Assembly: GCA_030019445.1 (NCBI GenBank)
Contig: JASEEU010000002.1
Span: forward strand, 248,995 to 312,994
DNA length: 64,000 nt
From: Anaerosomatales bacterium
GTDB taxonomy: Bacteria; Actinomycetota; Coriobacteriia; Anaerosomatales; Anaerosomataceae
Direction: 5' to 3'
The position numbers and the translations under genes were made by a program. Shown piece after piece: positions 10,126 to 18,640 of this stretch. Each line of letters begins with the position of its first letter. The stretch's first letter is position 1. The notes beneath the pieces are model-generated. The model was not told the DNA's origin, did no database searches, and saw only the letters and a list, made by a program, of their open reading frames with translations.

Positions 10126-11922
10126 ATGCGGGGTCTTCAGGCTCAGCGGACGCACGCCGATACACCGAGTATCGGGTATCCATACCTGGGGACCCGCAGT
10201 GCCCATGCTCGGGGAGTGTGCGGGACGGACAGCTCACAGAACACGTTCGGTACGACAGGCGCCCGATGGCGACCGCTCCTGGATCCATCGTGGCTCTCGA
10301 TCCTCCTCGAGGGGGTCAGCTTCCCCGCTGCCCTGTGGTCGGGTGCCGAGCTCCGGTTCAAGTGGACGAACCGCGCGTTCCTCGATCTGCTCGATGACCC
10401 GCGTCCCCAGTACGATCTTCTCGGCATGCCCGTGCGCGGGTTCCTCTCGGACACATCGTCGGCGGTCCGCTTCATCGATGTCGCATACACCGGGCAGGCG
10501 TTCACCGATCCCGAGTACGAGTTCCGCGCGTCGTGGGGCGAGACGACGTACTGGCAGCTCAACTACCTACCCGTGCCGGGGCATCTCGGCGACCCGTTCG
10601 ACGTGCTGCTCACCGCTGTCGACGTGACGGCGGCGACCGTGGAACGACGTCGCCGCGCCGCCGAGGAAGCCGACCTGCGACACGCCTCCGAGCTCATAGA
10701 CACCACGGTGCTGTCATCGCTCGACGCCGAGGACATCCTGCAGCGCGTGCTGATCGAGGCATCTGAAGCGCTCGGTTCGGACTGGGGATGGATCGCGCAG
10801 CGCGAGGACGGGCTGTGGGTCTTCCGCAACGTCCACGGCTGGCCGATGGAGATGGTCGGGCTGGCGTTCGAGGAGGACGACCTGTCGCTGCCCGCGCTCA
10901 TCGGCCAGGAGCATCGGCTCGTCTACGCCGGCAGCCGGTCGGACGCGTCCCCGGACGGTCGGACCGTCATGTCGCGCCACGATGTCGGCGCATTCCTGCT
11001 GGTGCCTATCGTGAGGCGAGGCCTCGTCACCGGCGTCATGGGCTTCTGCTGGGACGCGCCCACCGAGATGACCGAGCCGATGGTCACGCTCGCGCGCAAG
11101 CTGCAGACATCGCTTGCGCTCGCGCTCGAGAACGCGGCGGCCTACGAAGCCGAGCGCGCGGTCTCGCGTACGCTGAGGTCGGCCTTCTTCAGCGCTCCGG
11201 GACGCATACCGGGACTCGAGCTTGGTCACCTCTACCACTCCGCCTCGGGCGGCCCGCACGTCGGCGGCGACTTCTACGATGTCGTGCCGCTCGCGGGCGG
11301 ACAGGTCGGCGTCATGGTCGGCGAGATCACCGGTCGAGTCGGCGAGGTCGCGGCCCTGACGGCGCTCATGAAGAGCTCGATGCGCGGGGAGGCGCTCAGG
11401 CTGCCCGCGCCGGGCGCCGTGCTCGAGCGCGCGAACGAGATCATGCTCCACGGAGCCGACGCCGGCGAGTACGCGAGCGCCTTCTTCGGACTGCTCGACA
11501 CCGCGTCGGGCCGTCTCGCCTACAGCCTTGCCGGTCATCCGGCGCCCGTCCTGTGTCGCTCCGGCGAGCCGCCCGCCTTCCTGCCGAGCGCACAGGTCGT
11601 GCTCGGCGCTGATCGGTCCTCCCGCTATGAGACCGCCGAGACCGTCCTCGACCCCGGGGACCTGCTCGTCCTCTACACGAGCGGTCTCACTGAGACGCGT
11701 GACGCGCGGGGTCGACGCTACGGCGCCCAGCGTCTGCTCGAGGCCGTGGCCGCGACCGGGGACCGGCCGGCGGGAAGCATCCCGGAGCACCTGTTCCTCT
11801 CGGCGTTCTCGTTCTCTGACGGCATGCTCTCAGACGACATGGCCGTCGTCGCGATGCGTCGCACCGGCGAAGGAGGCGGCGCGGTGCAGGAGCGGCTCGC
11901 GCTGGAGGTCGGCGCCGCCTAG
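10126..11922 (+). CDS. PAS-GAF-PP2C (SpoIIE-type) phosphatase
   Basis: Likely soluble sensor phosphatase of the RsbU/SpoIIE type, which dephosphorylates anti-anti-sigma proteins. Regions: PAS (about 50-150), GAF (about 190-340) and PP2C (about 365-590, with HVGGDFYDVV and LSDDMAVVAMR). The metal-site motif usually written GDVxGxG reads GEITGRVGE, so an Asp ligand is replaced by Glu; activity may be altered. The start is uncertain: the first 30-50 residues look non-homologous and GTG 10216 is an alternative. The next gene is convergent, with only 22 nt between the stops. Confidence 0.86.
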   Translation: MRGLQAQRTHADTPSIGYPYLGTRSAHARGVCGTDSSQNTFGTTGARWRPLLDPSWLSILLEGVSFPAALWSGAELRFKWTNRAFLDLLDDPRPQYDLLGMPVRGFLSDTSSAVRFIDVAYTGQAFTDPEYEFRASWGETTYWQLNYLPVPGHLGDPFDVLLTAVDVTAATVERRRRAAEEADLRHASELIDTTVLSSLDAEDILQRVLIEASEALGSDWGWIAQREDGLWVFRNVHGWPMEMVGLAFEEDDLSLPALIGQEHRLVYAGSRSDASPDGRTVMSRHDVGAFLLVPIVRRGLVTGVMGFCWDAPTEMTEPMVTLARKLQTSLALALENAAAYEAERAVSRTLRSAFFSAPGRIPGLELGHLYHSASGGPHVGGDFYDVVPLAGGQVGVMVGEITGRVGEVAALTALMKSSMRGEALRLPAPGAVLERANEIMLHGADAGEYASAFFGLLDTASGRLAYSLAGHPAPVLCRSGEPPAFLPSAQVVLGADRSSRYETAETVLDPGDLLVLYTSGLTETRDARGRRYGAQRLLEAVAATGDRPAGSIPEHLFLSAFSFSDGMLSDDMAVVAMRRTGEGGGAVQERLALEVGAA

Positions 11923-11944
11923 CGCACGGCTACCGACTGCGGGG

Positions 11945-13141
11945 CTACGGCAGCTGGCCGGACGGATGACAGTTCAGGCAGAGGTCGTCCTCCTCCTCGA
12001 CGAGCATGCTCTCATTGAGCGTCTCGTGAGGGAAGTTCTGGAATCGGGGATTGTCTGTCGCGGTCCTGCCGTCTTCGGCCGTGAGCGTGAAGTCCGCCGC
12101 GTCGCCCTGATTTCCCGGCGCAAGCAGTGTCCCGACGTCTCGGCTGTCCTCGTGGCACTGCTGACAGATCGGATAGTGGGCGCCCTGCTCGGCGGTACGC
12201 GGCCAGGGAATCAGATAGCCGCGATTCTCCGCGTAGGTCTCGGAGATGTTGCGGTTCCACCCGCCCAGAGCTTGCAGAACCGTGGTGGAGGTCGGATCGT
12301 CAGAGGCGAGCACGGCGACGTTGTTGTAAGTGAACGGCGTCGCCACGTTGGTGCTGTCAAGTGAGTCGACCGGGTGATTGTGGACCGTGGTCGTGACGCC
12401 TCGACCCTGATGGCATCCGAGGCACCAGTCAGAGCCATACTGAACGACGGTCCGGTCCGAGCCGATGGGCCGCCGTCTCAGCAGCTTGTTCGACTCACGG
12501 ACATGTCTGCTGTTGTAGTCCACGGCGGTGCGTTGACGGTCGCCCGGAAACGCTGCGACGACGAGTTGGTCACCGCCATGCGCCGCATGACAGTCGCTGC
12601 AAGAGAGCGTCCCTGAGGTCCCCGAGAACGCGAAATCGGCCGAACCGCCGGTGTTCGGGTCACCGCCGGGGACCACGCTGGTGGTCTCGACGCCGTGCTC
12701 CGCGCCGGGCAGCTGATTCGTTCGCCGCCAGATCGCGCCGTAGACACCGTAGCCCCCCGTCCCATCGTGACACGATTGGCAGGTCGCGGTGACCGTGGGA
12801 CCTGGCAAGAGGAGGGGACCGGATGAGATCGAAACGTGGACCGTGTGACACACCGAGCACTTCGTGGATGTCTCGAGGTAGCCGGCATGGGGGCCCTGTC
12901 CGTGGTCGCCGGGGAAGCCGAGATGGCAGTCACCGCAACTCTCGAACGTCAGGCCACCGTGACACCCGGCGCACTCGGCGACGTGGCGAGGGTACGTCGA
13001 CAGATCGTCCGGCGTGACCGGTGCTGTCGAGGTGGTCTCGTTGTATGCGGCAGCGATACCGGGAACGGCCACGAGGCACGCGCCAAGTACGACCAGCACG
13101 GCCACCTCGGCCATGCGCCGGCAGCGCTGCGTCACGGTCAC
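11945..13141 (-). CDS. Eight-heme c-type cytochrome (doubled CXXCH motif protein)
   Basis: Exported multiheme cytochrome, probably an extracytoplasmic electron carrier. The 398-residue product has a signal segment (about 10-32, VAVLVVLGACLVAVPGIAAAY) and eight CxxCH motifs: CAGCH, CGDCH, CSVCH, CQSCH, CSDCH, CLGCH, CQQCH and CLNCH. The first five are clustered in the N-terminal half with the doubled CXXCH spacing. GTG 13141 is preferred because GGGAGGA precedes it by seven bases; ATG 13168 is the longer alternative. No cytochrome c maturation gene or catalytic partner lies nearby, so its redox partner is unknown. Confidence 0.9.
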   Translation of the reverse strand: MTVTQRCRRMAEVAVLVVLGACLVAVPGIAAAYNETTSTAPVTPDDLSTYPRHVAECAGCHGGLTFESCGDCHLGFPGDHGQGPHAGYLETSTKCSVCHTVHVSISSGPLLLPGPTVTATCQSCHDGTGGYGVYGAIWRRTNQLPGAEHGVETTSVVPGGDPNTGGSADFAFSGTSGTLSCSDCHAAHGGDQLVVAAFPGDRQRTAVDYNSRHVRESNKLLRRRPIGSDRTVVQYGSDWCLGCHQGRGVTTTVHNHPVDSLDSTNVATPFTYNNVAVLASDDPTSTTVLQALGGWNRNISETYAENRGYLIPWPRTAEQGAHYPICQQCHEDSRDVGTLLAPGNQGDAADFTLTAEDGRTATDNPRFQNFPHETLNESMLVEEEDDLCLNCHPSGQLP

Positions 13142-13269
13142 GCCCCCATCCTCCCGCTCGGGCATCACACTCGTTCATGTAAGAGTACGGTCTGCCCGCA
13201 CGTCGGGTCAAACGGCCGCGGGTGCGAGCAGGGGGTTTGATCAGGCGGGGTGCGGGACTCATCGGCGCT

Positions 13270-13298
13270 TTGACAGCCACACCGCCCACCCGTAGATT
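13270..13298 (+). promoter_or_regulatory. Sigma-70-type promoter for the zinc-ribbon gene
   Basis: TTGACA (13270-13275) and TAGATT (13293-13298) are separated by exactly 17 nt. The predicted start is near 13305, about 24 nt before the ATG at 13329. This is the best -35/-10 pair I saw in the window. Confidence 0.75.
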
Positions 13299-13328
13299 CT
13301 TCTCATGACGCGCGGGGAAGGGAGTCCC

Positions 13329-14279
13329 ATGAACTGCCCGAACTGTGGTAAGCCGGTCGGACCCGACCAGGCGTTCTGTGGCGAGTGTGGCGCCGCGCTG
13401 CCGGAGCAGCCGCAAGCACCCGCGGCGGCAGCCCCCGAGCCCGTGGTCCCGCCGCAGCCGATCCCGCAGCCGACGCAGCCCATGCCCCAGGCGGCGCAGC
13501 CACCGGTCCCGCCACCCTACGGGCAGCAGCCTCCCACGTACCCGCCTGCATACGCCCAGCAGCAGGCATACGCGCAGCCGACGCCCCCACCCGCCAAGAA
13601 GGGCAAGGGGTGCCTGATCGCCGCGATCATCGGCGTCGTCATCATCGTTCTTCTCGGCCTCGCTGTGGGCGGCTTCTTCGTATGGAAGGCGATGCAGGAG
13701 CCCACGACGACCACCGGCACCACCACCGAGACGCCGGGGAGCGGCGGCCAGACCGAGACGCCGTCTACGGGGTTCGCGACGGCGGACGAGGCCGTACAGG
13801 CCGAGATCGATCCGGACTGGGTCTATACCGTCCAACGCGATGACGGCAACCTCGTGACCTACTGGATCGGACCACCCAACAGCGAGTACGTCGAGGAGGT
13901 CCTGGTCGAGCAGCAGGCTGACGGTTCCTGGATCGTGGTCGACGCCTATCCGATCGGTCAGAGCGACGTCTCGGGTGACACGAGCGAGGCCGAGGCACAG
14001 GCCGTCGACACCGTCACCGCCTTCCTGAGCGCGATCATGGCGGACGACCCGCAGACTGCCCAGTCGCTCACGGTCGAGCCCTTCAAGAACGATCCCGCGA
14101 GCGCGTCGTACTCCAACGGCGACTTCTACGACTTCTTCATCATGGATACGGAGATGCAGGACGACGGCACCGTATGGGTGTACGTCGAGGAGGAGTGGGC
14201 CTGGGGTGTGGACCGCTGGGCCTACTACACGGTGCCGACGGAGCTCGGCTACTACATCTCCGACGTCTCGAGCTGGTAG
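13329..14279 (+). CDS. Zinc-ribbon membrane protein with proline-rich linker
   Basis: A 316-residue protein of modular type: an N-terminal zinc ribbon (MNCPNCGKPVG and CGECGAAL, about 1-25), a long Pro/Gln/Ala-rich cytoplasmic linker (about 28-90), one transmembrane helix (about 98-122, LIAAIIGVVIIVLLGLAVGG) and an extracytoplasmic domain of about 180 residues rich in acidic and aromatic residues. Such zinc_ribbon_2 proteins are widespread and their function is mostly unknown. ATG 13329 is preferred over 13305 because AAGGGAG sits just upstream and the predicted transcript starts near 13305. Confidence 0.8.
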   Translation: MNCPNCGKPVGPDQAFCGECGAALPEQPQAPAAAAPEPVVPPQPIPQPTQPMPQAAQPPVPPPYGQQPPTYPPAYAQQQAYAQPTPPPAKKGKGCLIAAIIGVVIIVLLGLAVGGFFVWKAMQEPTTTTGTTTETPGSGGQTETPSTGFATADEAVQAEIDPDWVYTVQRDDGNLVTYWIGPPNSEYVEEVLVEQQADGSWIVVDAYPIGQSDVSGDTSEAEAQAVDTVTAFLSAIMADDPQTAQSLTVEPFKNDPASASYSNGDFYDFFIMDTEMQDDGTVWVYVEEEWAWGVDRWAYYTVPTELGYYISDVSSW

Positions 14280-14286
14280 CGGCGGA

Positions 14287-14895
14287 CTAGGACTGCGGCC
14301 GCTCGAGGATCCTGCGCGCGTACTGCATGCCGTACGCGGGTGCGGGATGGATGCTCTTCGTCGTGTTCCAGTGCTGCACGGTCGTGTAGTACTCGTGCAT
14401 GCCGACGAGCGCGAGCGTGAGGTACGCTCGCTCGACCGCCGGCAGCGCGTTCACGAGGCTCTGCAGGTAGAGCAGCACCGTGCCCTGCACGTCGACATCC
14501 TCGACGTCCACGGGCTTGCGGAACTTGCTCAGGTACTCGCCGGGGCCGACGGTGAGCAGCTCACCGACGTAGACCGTGCGCGGCTCCCCGGCGTCAGGCC
14601 CGGCGAGCGTCCAGTCCCGGCTCACGTCGGGTTGCGTGCCGTCGTGCACCGAGGCGAGCGCGTCGGTCGCCTGCTCCATCCACGACAGCAGCTCGTTCGC
14701 GGTGTCCCTGAAGCTGAGGAAGAACATCGCGCGGGCGTAGTACATCAGGAACAACAGGATAGTCTGGTACGCGACCTCCTGGCGTTCATCGGCCGAGTAC
14801 CACGTCTCCACGGTGCCGGAGCGCTCGCCCGTGAGGGCGACCGTCACCCTGGAGACCGGCGTCTTACGGCCGAACATCGCGCCGAGCATGCCCAT
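14287..14895 (-). CDS. Conserved hypothetical protein
   Basis: I do not recognise this 202-residue protein. It starts MGMLGAMFGRKTPVSR, has no clear signal peptide, and is mostly helical with several aromatic-rich stretches (TILLFLMYYARAMFFLSF, about 42-60; AYLTLALVGMHEYY). ATG 14895 is supported by GGTGAGG upstream; the same frame stays open to 15984 but that part overlaps trkH on the other strand and reads as shadow. It is convergent with the zinc-ribbon gene (7 nt between stops). Confidence 0.65.
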   Translation of the reverse strand: MGMLGAMFGRKTPVSRVTVALTGERSGTVETWYSADERQEVAYQTILLFLMYYARAMFFLSFRDTANELLSWMEQATDALASVHDGTQPDVSRDWTLAGPDAGEPRTVYVGELLTVGPGEYLSKFRKPVDVEDVDVQGTVLLYLQSLVNALPAVERAYLTLALVGMHEYYTTVQHWNTTKSIHPAPAYGMQYARRILERPQS

Positions 14896-15120
14896 CTCGT
14901 CCTCACCCCGTTCGTTCCGCGTGGTCCCGGTGCCGGACCGGCACCGACAAGCGTAGCAGAACGGACCGGCCGCGCCACCGCGCGCAGATCGGGGCCGCGC
15001 TGTCGTCCGTCCGCGACATGCGCGTTTTCCGCGGGGTAGGGCTTTGTGACACAATGGCCGTTGCCGGTCCCGCGCTCTTCCCGCGCGGCGGACCAGGGGT
15101 TCGATCGAAGGAGCAAGAGG

Positions 15121-15246
15121 GTGGAGATTCGGTTCCACAGCCCGTATCGGCACTGGCTGGTGGGGCTGCTCGCCGAGCTGGCCGTATTCACGGGCTTTCT
15201 CGCGGTCATCGCGCTCATCGCCTACGTCGCGTCGTTGGCGGGGTAG
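15121..15246 (+). CDS. 41-residue membrane peptide upstream of trkH
   Basis: A short ORF starting at GTG 15121 behind AAGGAG, ending 6 nt before the trkH ATG. The peptide has a charged, amphipathic N-terminus (VEIRFHSPYRHW) and one hydrophobic helix (about 14-38, LVGLLAELAVFTGFLAVIAL). Its position and size recall the small subunits of some potassium systems (KdpF is an analogy only; no homology is claimed). It may be a TrkH accessory peptide or a translational coupler. The ribosome site and compact spacing are the main evidence that it is real. Confidence 0.55.
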   Translation: MEIRFHSPYRHWLVGLLAELAVFTGFLAVIALIAYVASLAG

Positions 15247-15252
15247 TCGTCG

Positions 15253-16770
15253 ATGTGGGTGGCACCCCAGAAGCGTGACGCACGCGTCATAGCCCACTAC
15301 ACGGGCATCCTCGTCGTCGGCGTGGGTCTGGCGATGATCGTTCCGCTCATCACGGCCGTCTCGCTCGGGGAGTGGGACGCCGCGCTCGACTATCTCTTCG
15401 GCATGGGGATCGCGTGCGCCGCGGGTATGGCGCTCGCGCTCGTCTCGCCACCGGACCAGCCCCTCGATCGCACCAACGCGCTCATCGTGACCGCTCTTGC
15501 GTGGTTCGCAGCATCGGTCACGGCCGCGGTGCCGCTCGCCGTCTCCGGCAACTACGCCAGTTACCTCGATGCCCTGTTCGATGCGATGTCCGGTCTGACG
15601 ACTTCGGGTCTCACGCTCGTGCAGGACCTCGACCATATGGCGTACTCCCACAACATGTGGCGGCACTTCCTCCATCTGATCGGCGGCCAGGGGATCGTCG
15701 TCGCGGCGGTCTCGATCGCCATCGGCCTGCGGGGCGGGGCCGTGTCGCTCTACATCGCCGAGGGTCGGGACGAGAAGATCCTGCCGAACGTGATGCACAC
15801 GAGCCGCTTCATCTGGTTCGTGACAGCGGTGTACGTCACCCTCGGGACGGCCGCGCTCGCGGGCGTGAATCTCTTCTCGGGCATGGAGCCGACGCGCGCG
15901 GGGCTGCACGCCTTCTGGGCGACGGTCGCCTGCTACGACACCGGCGGCTTCGGGCCGCAGTCGATGAACGCGCTCTACTACCACTCATGGGCGTTCGAGT
16001 TCGTCACCGTGCTGCTCATGATCGCCGGCACCCTGAACTTCAACCTGCACGCCGATATCTGGCGAGGTGACCGGTGGGAGATCTTCCGGAACATCGAGGC
16101 GCGCGCATGGGCGGCGAACGTCGCCATCCTGAGCGCCTTCGCGGCGCTCGGGCTGGGGTCGACGCTGCTCTTCTCGGACACCATGTCCGTGCTGCGCAAG
16201 GGCGTCTACCACGTGCTCTCGGCGAACACGGGAACGGGGCATCAGACGCTCTACACGGCGCAGTGGGTGGGCGATTACGGCGGGCTCGCGATGGGCGCCG
16301 TCATCCTTGCGATGGCGTTCGGCGGCATGGCGTCCTCGACGGCCGGCGGCATCAAGTCGCTGCGTCTCGGTCTCATCGTGAAGGGCGTCGTCCTCCGCGT
16401 GAGGGAGTCGCTTGCGCCCTCCTCGGCGGTCGTGCGCGCCAAGTTCCACCACCTGACCGACCGCGAGCTCACGCCTACGCTCCTCGACAGCGCGCTGCTC
16501 GTGTTCGTGCTGTACATGGTGACCTACATCAGCGGCGCGCTCGTCGGCGCGGCATACGGATACCCCATCGGGGAGGCGCTGTTCGAGTCGATCTCGGCCA
16601 CCGCCAACGTCGGTCTGTCCACTGGCGTGACGAGCCCGGCGATGCCGGCCGGCCTCAAGATCCTCTACATACTGCAGATGTGGGCGGGCCGGCTCGAGTT
16701 CGTCGCGCTCCTGACCCTGTTCGCGTCGCTCGTGATCTCCGTCAGACGGAAGCGGAGCCAGCGCTCATGA
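15253..16770 (+). CDS. trkH: TrkH/KtrB-type potassium uptake membrane protein
   Basis: Integral membrane K+ (or Na+/K+) translocating subunit of the superfamily of K+ transporters. The 505-residue product has about ten membrane segments arranged as four M1-P-M2 repeats. Pore-like stretches are visible: DAMSGLTTSGLTL, ACYDTGGFGPQS, SANTGTGHQTL and SATANVGLSTGVTSP. The regulatory TrkA/KtrA subunit is not encoded nearby. A 41-residue membrane peptide precedes it and an exported OB-like protein overlaps its stop by ATGA, so the three are probably one transcript. Confidence 0.92.
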   Translation: MWVAPQKRDARVIAHYTGILVVGVGLAMIVPLITAVSLGEWDAALDYLFGMGIACAAGMALALVSPPDQPLDRTNALIVTALAWFAASVTAAVPLAVSGNYASYLDALFDAMSGLTTSGLTLVQDLDHMAYSHNMWRHFLHLIGGQGIVVAAVSIAIGLRGGAVSLYIAEGRDEKILPNVMHTSRFIWFVTAVYVTLGTAALAGVNLFSGMEPTRAGLHAFWATVACYDTGGFGPQSMNALYYHSWAFEFVTVLLMIAGTLNFNLHADIWRGDRWEIFRNIEARAWAANVAILSAFAALGLGSTLLFSDTMSVLRKGVYHVLSANTGTGHQTLYTAQWVGDYGGLAMGAVILAMAFGGMASSTAGGIKSLRLGLIVKGVVLRVRESLAPSSAVVRAKFHHLTDRELTPTLLDSALLVFVLYMVTYISGALVGAAYGYPIGEALFESISATANVGLSTGVTSPAMPAGLKILYILQMWAGRLEFVALLTLFASLVISVRRKRSQRS

Positions 16771-17285
16771 CCGATCAACGCACACTGCCCGTGATGAGGT
16801 CGGCATCGGTGCTCGCGCTGGCGTGCGCGCTCCTGCTGCCCGGTGTCGCGCACGGCGCGGCGGCGCGGGAGAGCACGGTCATCGAACTCACGACGCTCGA
16901 GGTGGCCGACGGGACGCAGGTGACGTTCAGCGGCGAGGTCGTGAGCGAGGCGCTGCGCGACGGCGAGGACCGGGTTTGGCTCAACGTGCTCGACGAGGGC
17001 GTCGCGATCGGGGTGAACATGCCGGCGGAGATGGCCGAGAAGGTCAGCGTCTTCGGCGACCACCGCAACGACGGCGACGTGGTGCGCGTCACGGGCGTGT
17101 ACAACGAGGCGTGCCGGACGCACGGCGGCGACATGGACGTGCACGCCGAGACGGTCGACGTGCTGGAGCAGGGTGGCGAGCGCACCCTCGAGCCGCAGGC
17201 GTGGAAGGGCGTCGTCGGGCTTCTCGGCCTCGTCGCTGCGTTCATCGGCAGCCGGCGGCTCCGTCGGATGCGAGAGACGGTCTAG
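16767..17285 (+). CDS. Exported OB-fold-like protein
   Basis: A 172-residue protein with a signal peptide (about 12-31, VLALACALLLPGVAHGAAA), a beta-rich domain (about 35-140) and a C-terminal hydrophobic anchor (about 148-162, VVGLLGLVAAFIG) followed by a basic tail. The core (VTFSGEVVSEALR, VWLNVLDEGVAIGVNM, GDVVRVTGVYNEAC) resembles the OB fold of small nucleic-acid or ligand-binding exported proteins. The ATG overlaps the trkH stop by 4 nt, so it is translationally coupled, and the threonine aldolase gene follows after 10 nt. Its ligand is unknown. Confidence 0.75.
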   Translation: MTDQRTLPVMRSASVLALACALLLPGVAHGAAARESTVIELTTLEVADGTQVTFSGEVVSEALRDGEDRVWLNVLDEGVAIGVNMPAEMAEKVSVFGDHRNDGDVVRVTGVYNEACRTHGGDMDVHAETVDVLEQGGERTLEPQAWKGVVGLLGLVAAFIGSRRLRRMRETV

Positions 17286-17295
17286 GGAGCGATCG

Positions 17296-18327
17296 ATGAC
17301 AGGCAGGACCTTCGCGAGCGACAACAACTCAGGCGTGCACCCCGCCGTGCTCGAGGCGATCGCGCGCGCCAACGAAGGCCATGTGCACGCGTACGGCGAC
17401 GATCCGTACACACAAGACGCCATCGCTGTGCTGCGGCGGCACTTCGGCGACGACGCCGCTATCTGGTTCGTGTTCAACGGGACGGGCGCCAACGTCACGG
17501 CGCTCTCCTCGGTGATGCGGCCCTTCAACGCCGTGATCTGCGCGGACACGGCCCACATCAACACCGACGAGTGCGGCGCGCCCGAGCGATTCACGGGAAG
17601 CAAGCTCATCGACCTGCCGTCCGGCGACGCCAAGCTCACGCCCGAGCAGGTGCGCGGCGCGGTGCGAGGCGTCGGCGTGGAGCATCACGTGCAGCCGCGC
17701 GTGCTGTCCCTGACGCAGTCGACGGAGTATGGCACGGTCTACACGCCCGAAGAGCTCCGCGCCCTTGCGGATACCGCGCACGCTGAGGGCCTGCTCGTTC
17801 ACGTGGACGGCGCGCGCATCTCCAACGCCGCGGCCGCGCTCGGTTGCACGCTCGCCGAGATCACGCGCGACGTCGGCGTCGACGTGCTCTCCCTCGGCGG
17901 GACGAAGAACGGGCTCTTGCTCGGCGAGGCCGTCGTCTTCTTCGATCCGGCTCTCGCGCCCGACTTCGCGTTCGTCCGCAAGCAGTCGGCGCAGCTCGCC
18001 TCCAAGATGCGCTTCGTGTCGGCCCAGTTCTCGGCCCTGTTCGAAGACGGGCTCTGGCTTCACAACGCGTCGCACGCCAACGCGATGGCCGCTCTTCTCG
18101 CTCGCGAGGCGGCCGGGCTTCCCGGCGTCGTGATCACGCAGAAGGTCGAGGCGAACGAGGTCTTCGCGCGCGTGCCCGCCGAGAAGATCGCGGCGCTGCA
18201 GGCGATCGCCGACTTCTACGTATGGGACGAGCGGACCGCCGAGGTCAGGTGGGTGACCTCGTGGGACACCACCCAAGAGGACGTGCGCGGATTCGTCGCA
18301 GGCATGCGCGAGGTCCTCGGCGGTTAG
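17296..18327 (+). CDS. ltaE: Low-specificity L-threonine aldolase (beta-eliminating lyase family)
   Basis: PLP-dependent cytosolic enzyme splitting L-threonine or allo-threonine into glycine and acetaldehyde. The 343-residue protein is fold type I and carries the PLP lysine at about K204 in SLGGTKNGLL. LVHVDGARISNAA supplies the cofactor-binding Asp, and the N-terminal SDNNSGVHPAVLEAI is typical. ATG 17296 is preferred because AGGGAG precedes it; the open frame reaches upstream into the previous gene without a ribosome site. Short-chain aldolases of this group can also accept other beta-hydroxy amino acids. Confidence 0.92.
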   Translation: MTGRTFASDNNSGVHPAVLEAIARANEGHVHAYGDDPYTQDAIAVLRRHFGDDAAIWFVFNGTGANVTALSSVMRPFNAVICADTAHINTDECGAPERFTGSKLIDLPSGDAKLTPEQVRGAVRGVGVEHHVQPRVLSLTQSTEYGTVYTPEELRALADTAHAEGLLVHVDGARISNAAAALGCTLAEITRDVGVDVLSLGGTKNGLLLGEAVVFFDPALAPDFAFVRKQSAQLASKMRFVSAQFSALFEDGLWLHNASHANAMAALLAREAAGLPGVVITQKVEANEVFARVPAEKIAALQAIADFYVWDERTAEVRWVTSWDTTQEDVRGFVAGMREVLGG

Positions 18328-18381
18328 AACGCGCATGTCCCGTCTGGTATCGTGTCCGAACGCCGAGATGAGGGGTGACAC

Positions 18382-18600
18382 GTGTCCGAGTGCAAGCTGC
18401 GCAGGGCCAACGGCATCAGCGGGGTGGCGTGCGACCGTGAGGAGTGCGTCTACTGGCGCGTCGTCGAGCATCTCGACCTCGAGGTGCCCTCGGAACACGG
18501 GTGCGCCATCCAGTACTTCGAACTGCTCGAGGGCGCGAACGGCGACCTCGTCACATGGCTGCTGAGCGTCAAGGAGCGCATGGAGACCGACGGCTCGTGA
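18382..18600 (+). CDS. Small cysteine-containing protein
   Basis: A 72-residue soluble protein starting at GTG 18382 behind GAGGGGTG. Cysteines at 4, 17, 22 and 41 (SECKLRRANG, GVACDREECVYWR, HGCAIQYFEL) could bind a metal, but the spacing fits no zinc-finger class I know. It sits between threonine aldolase and the DUF554 gene on the same strand with short gaps. Function unknown. Confidence 0.65.
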   Translation: MSECKLRRANGISGVACDREECVYWRVVEHLDLEVPSEHGCAIQYFELLEGANGDLVTWLLSVKERMETDGS

Positions 18601-18640
18601 GCGGCCGTACGGGTGGCAAGCTGTCGGGATCGGAGTCGTA

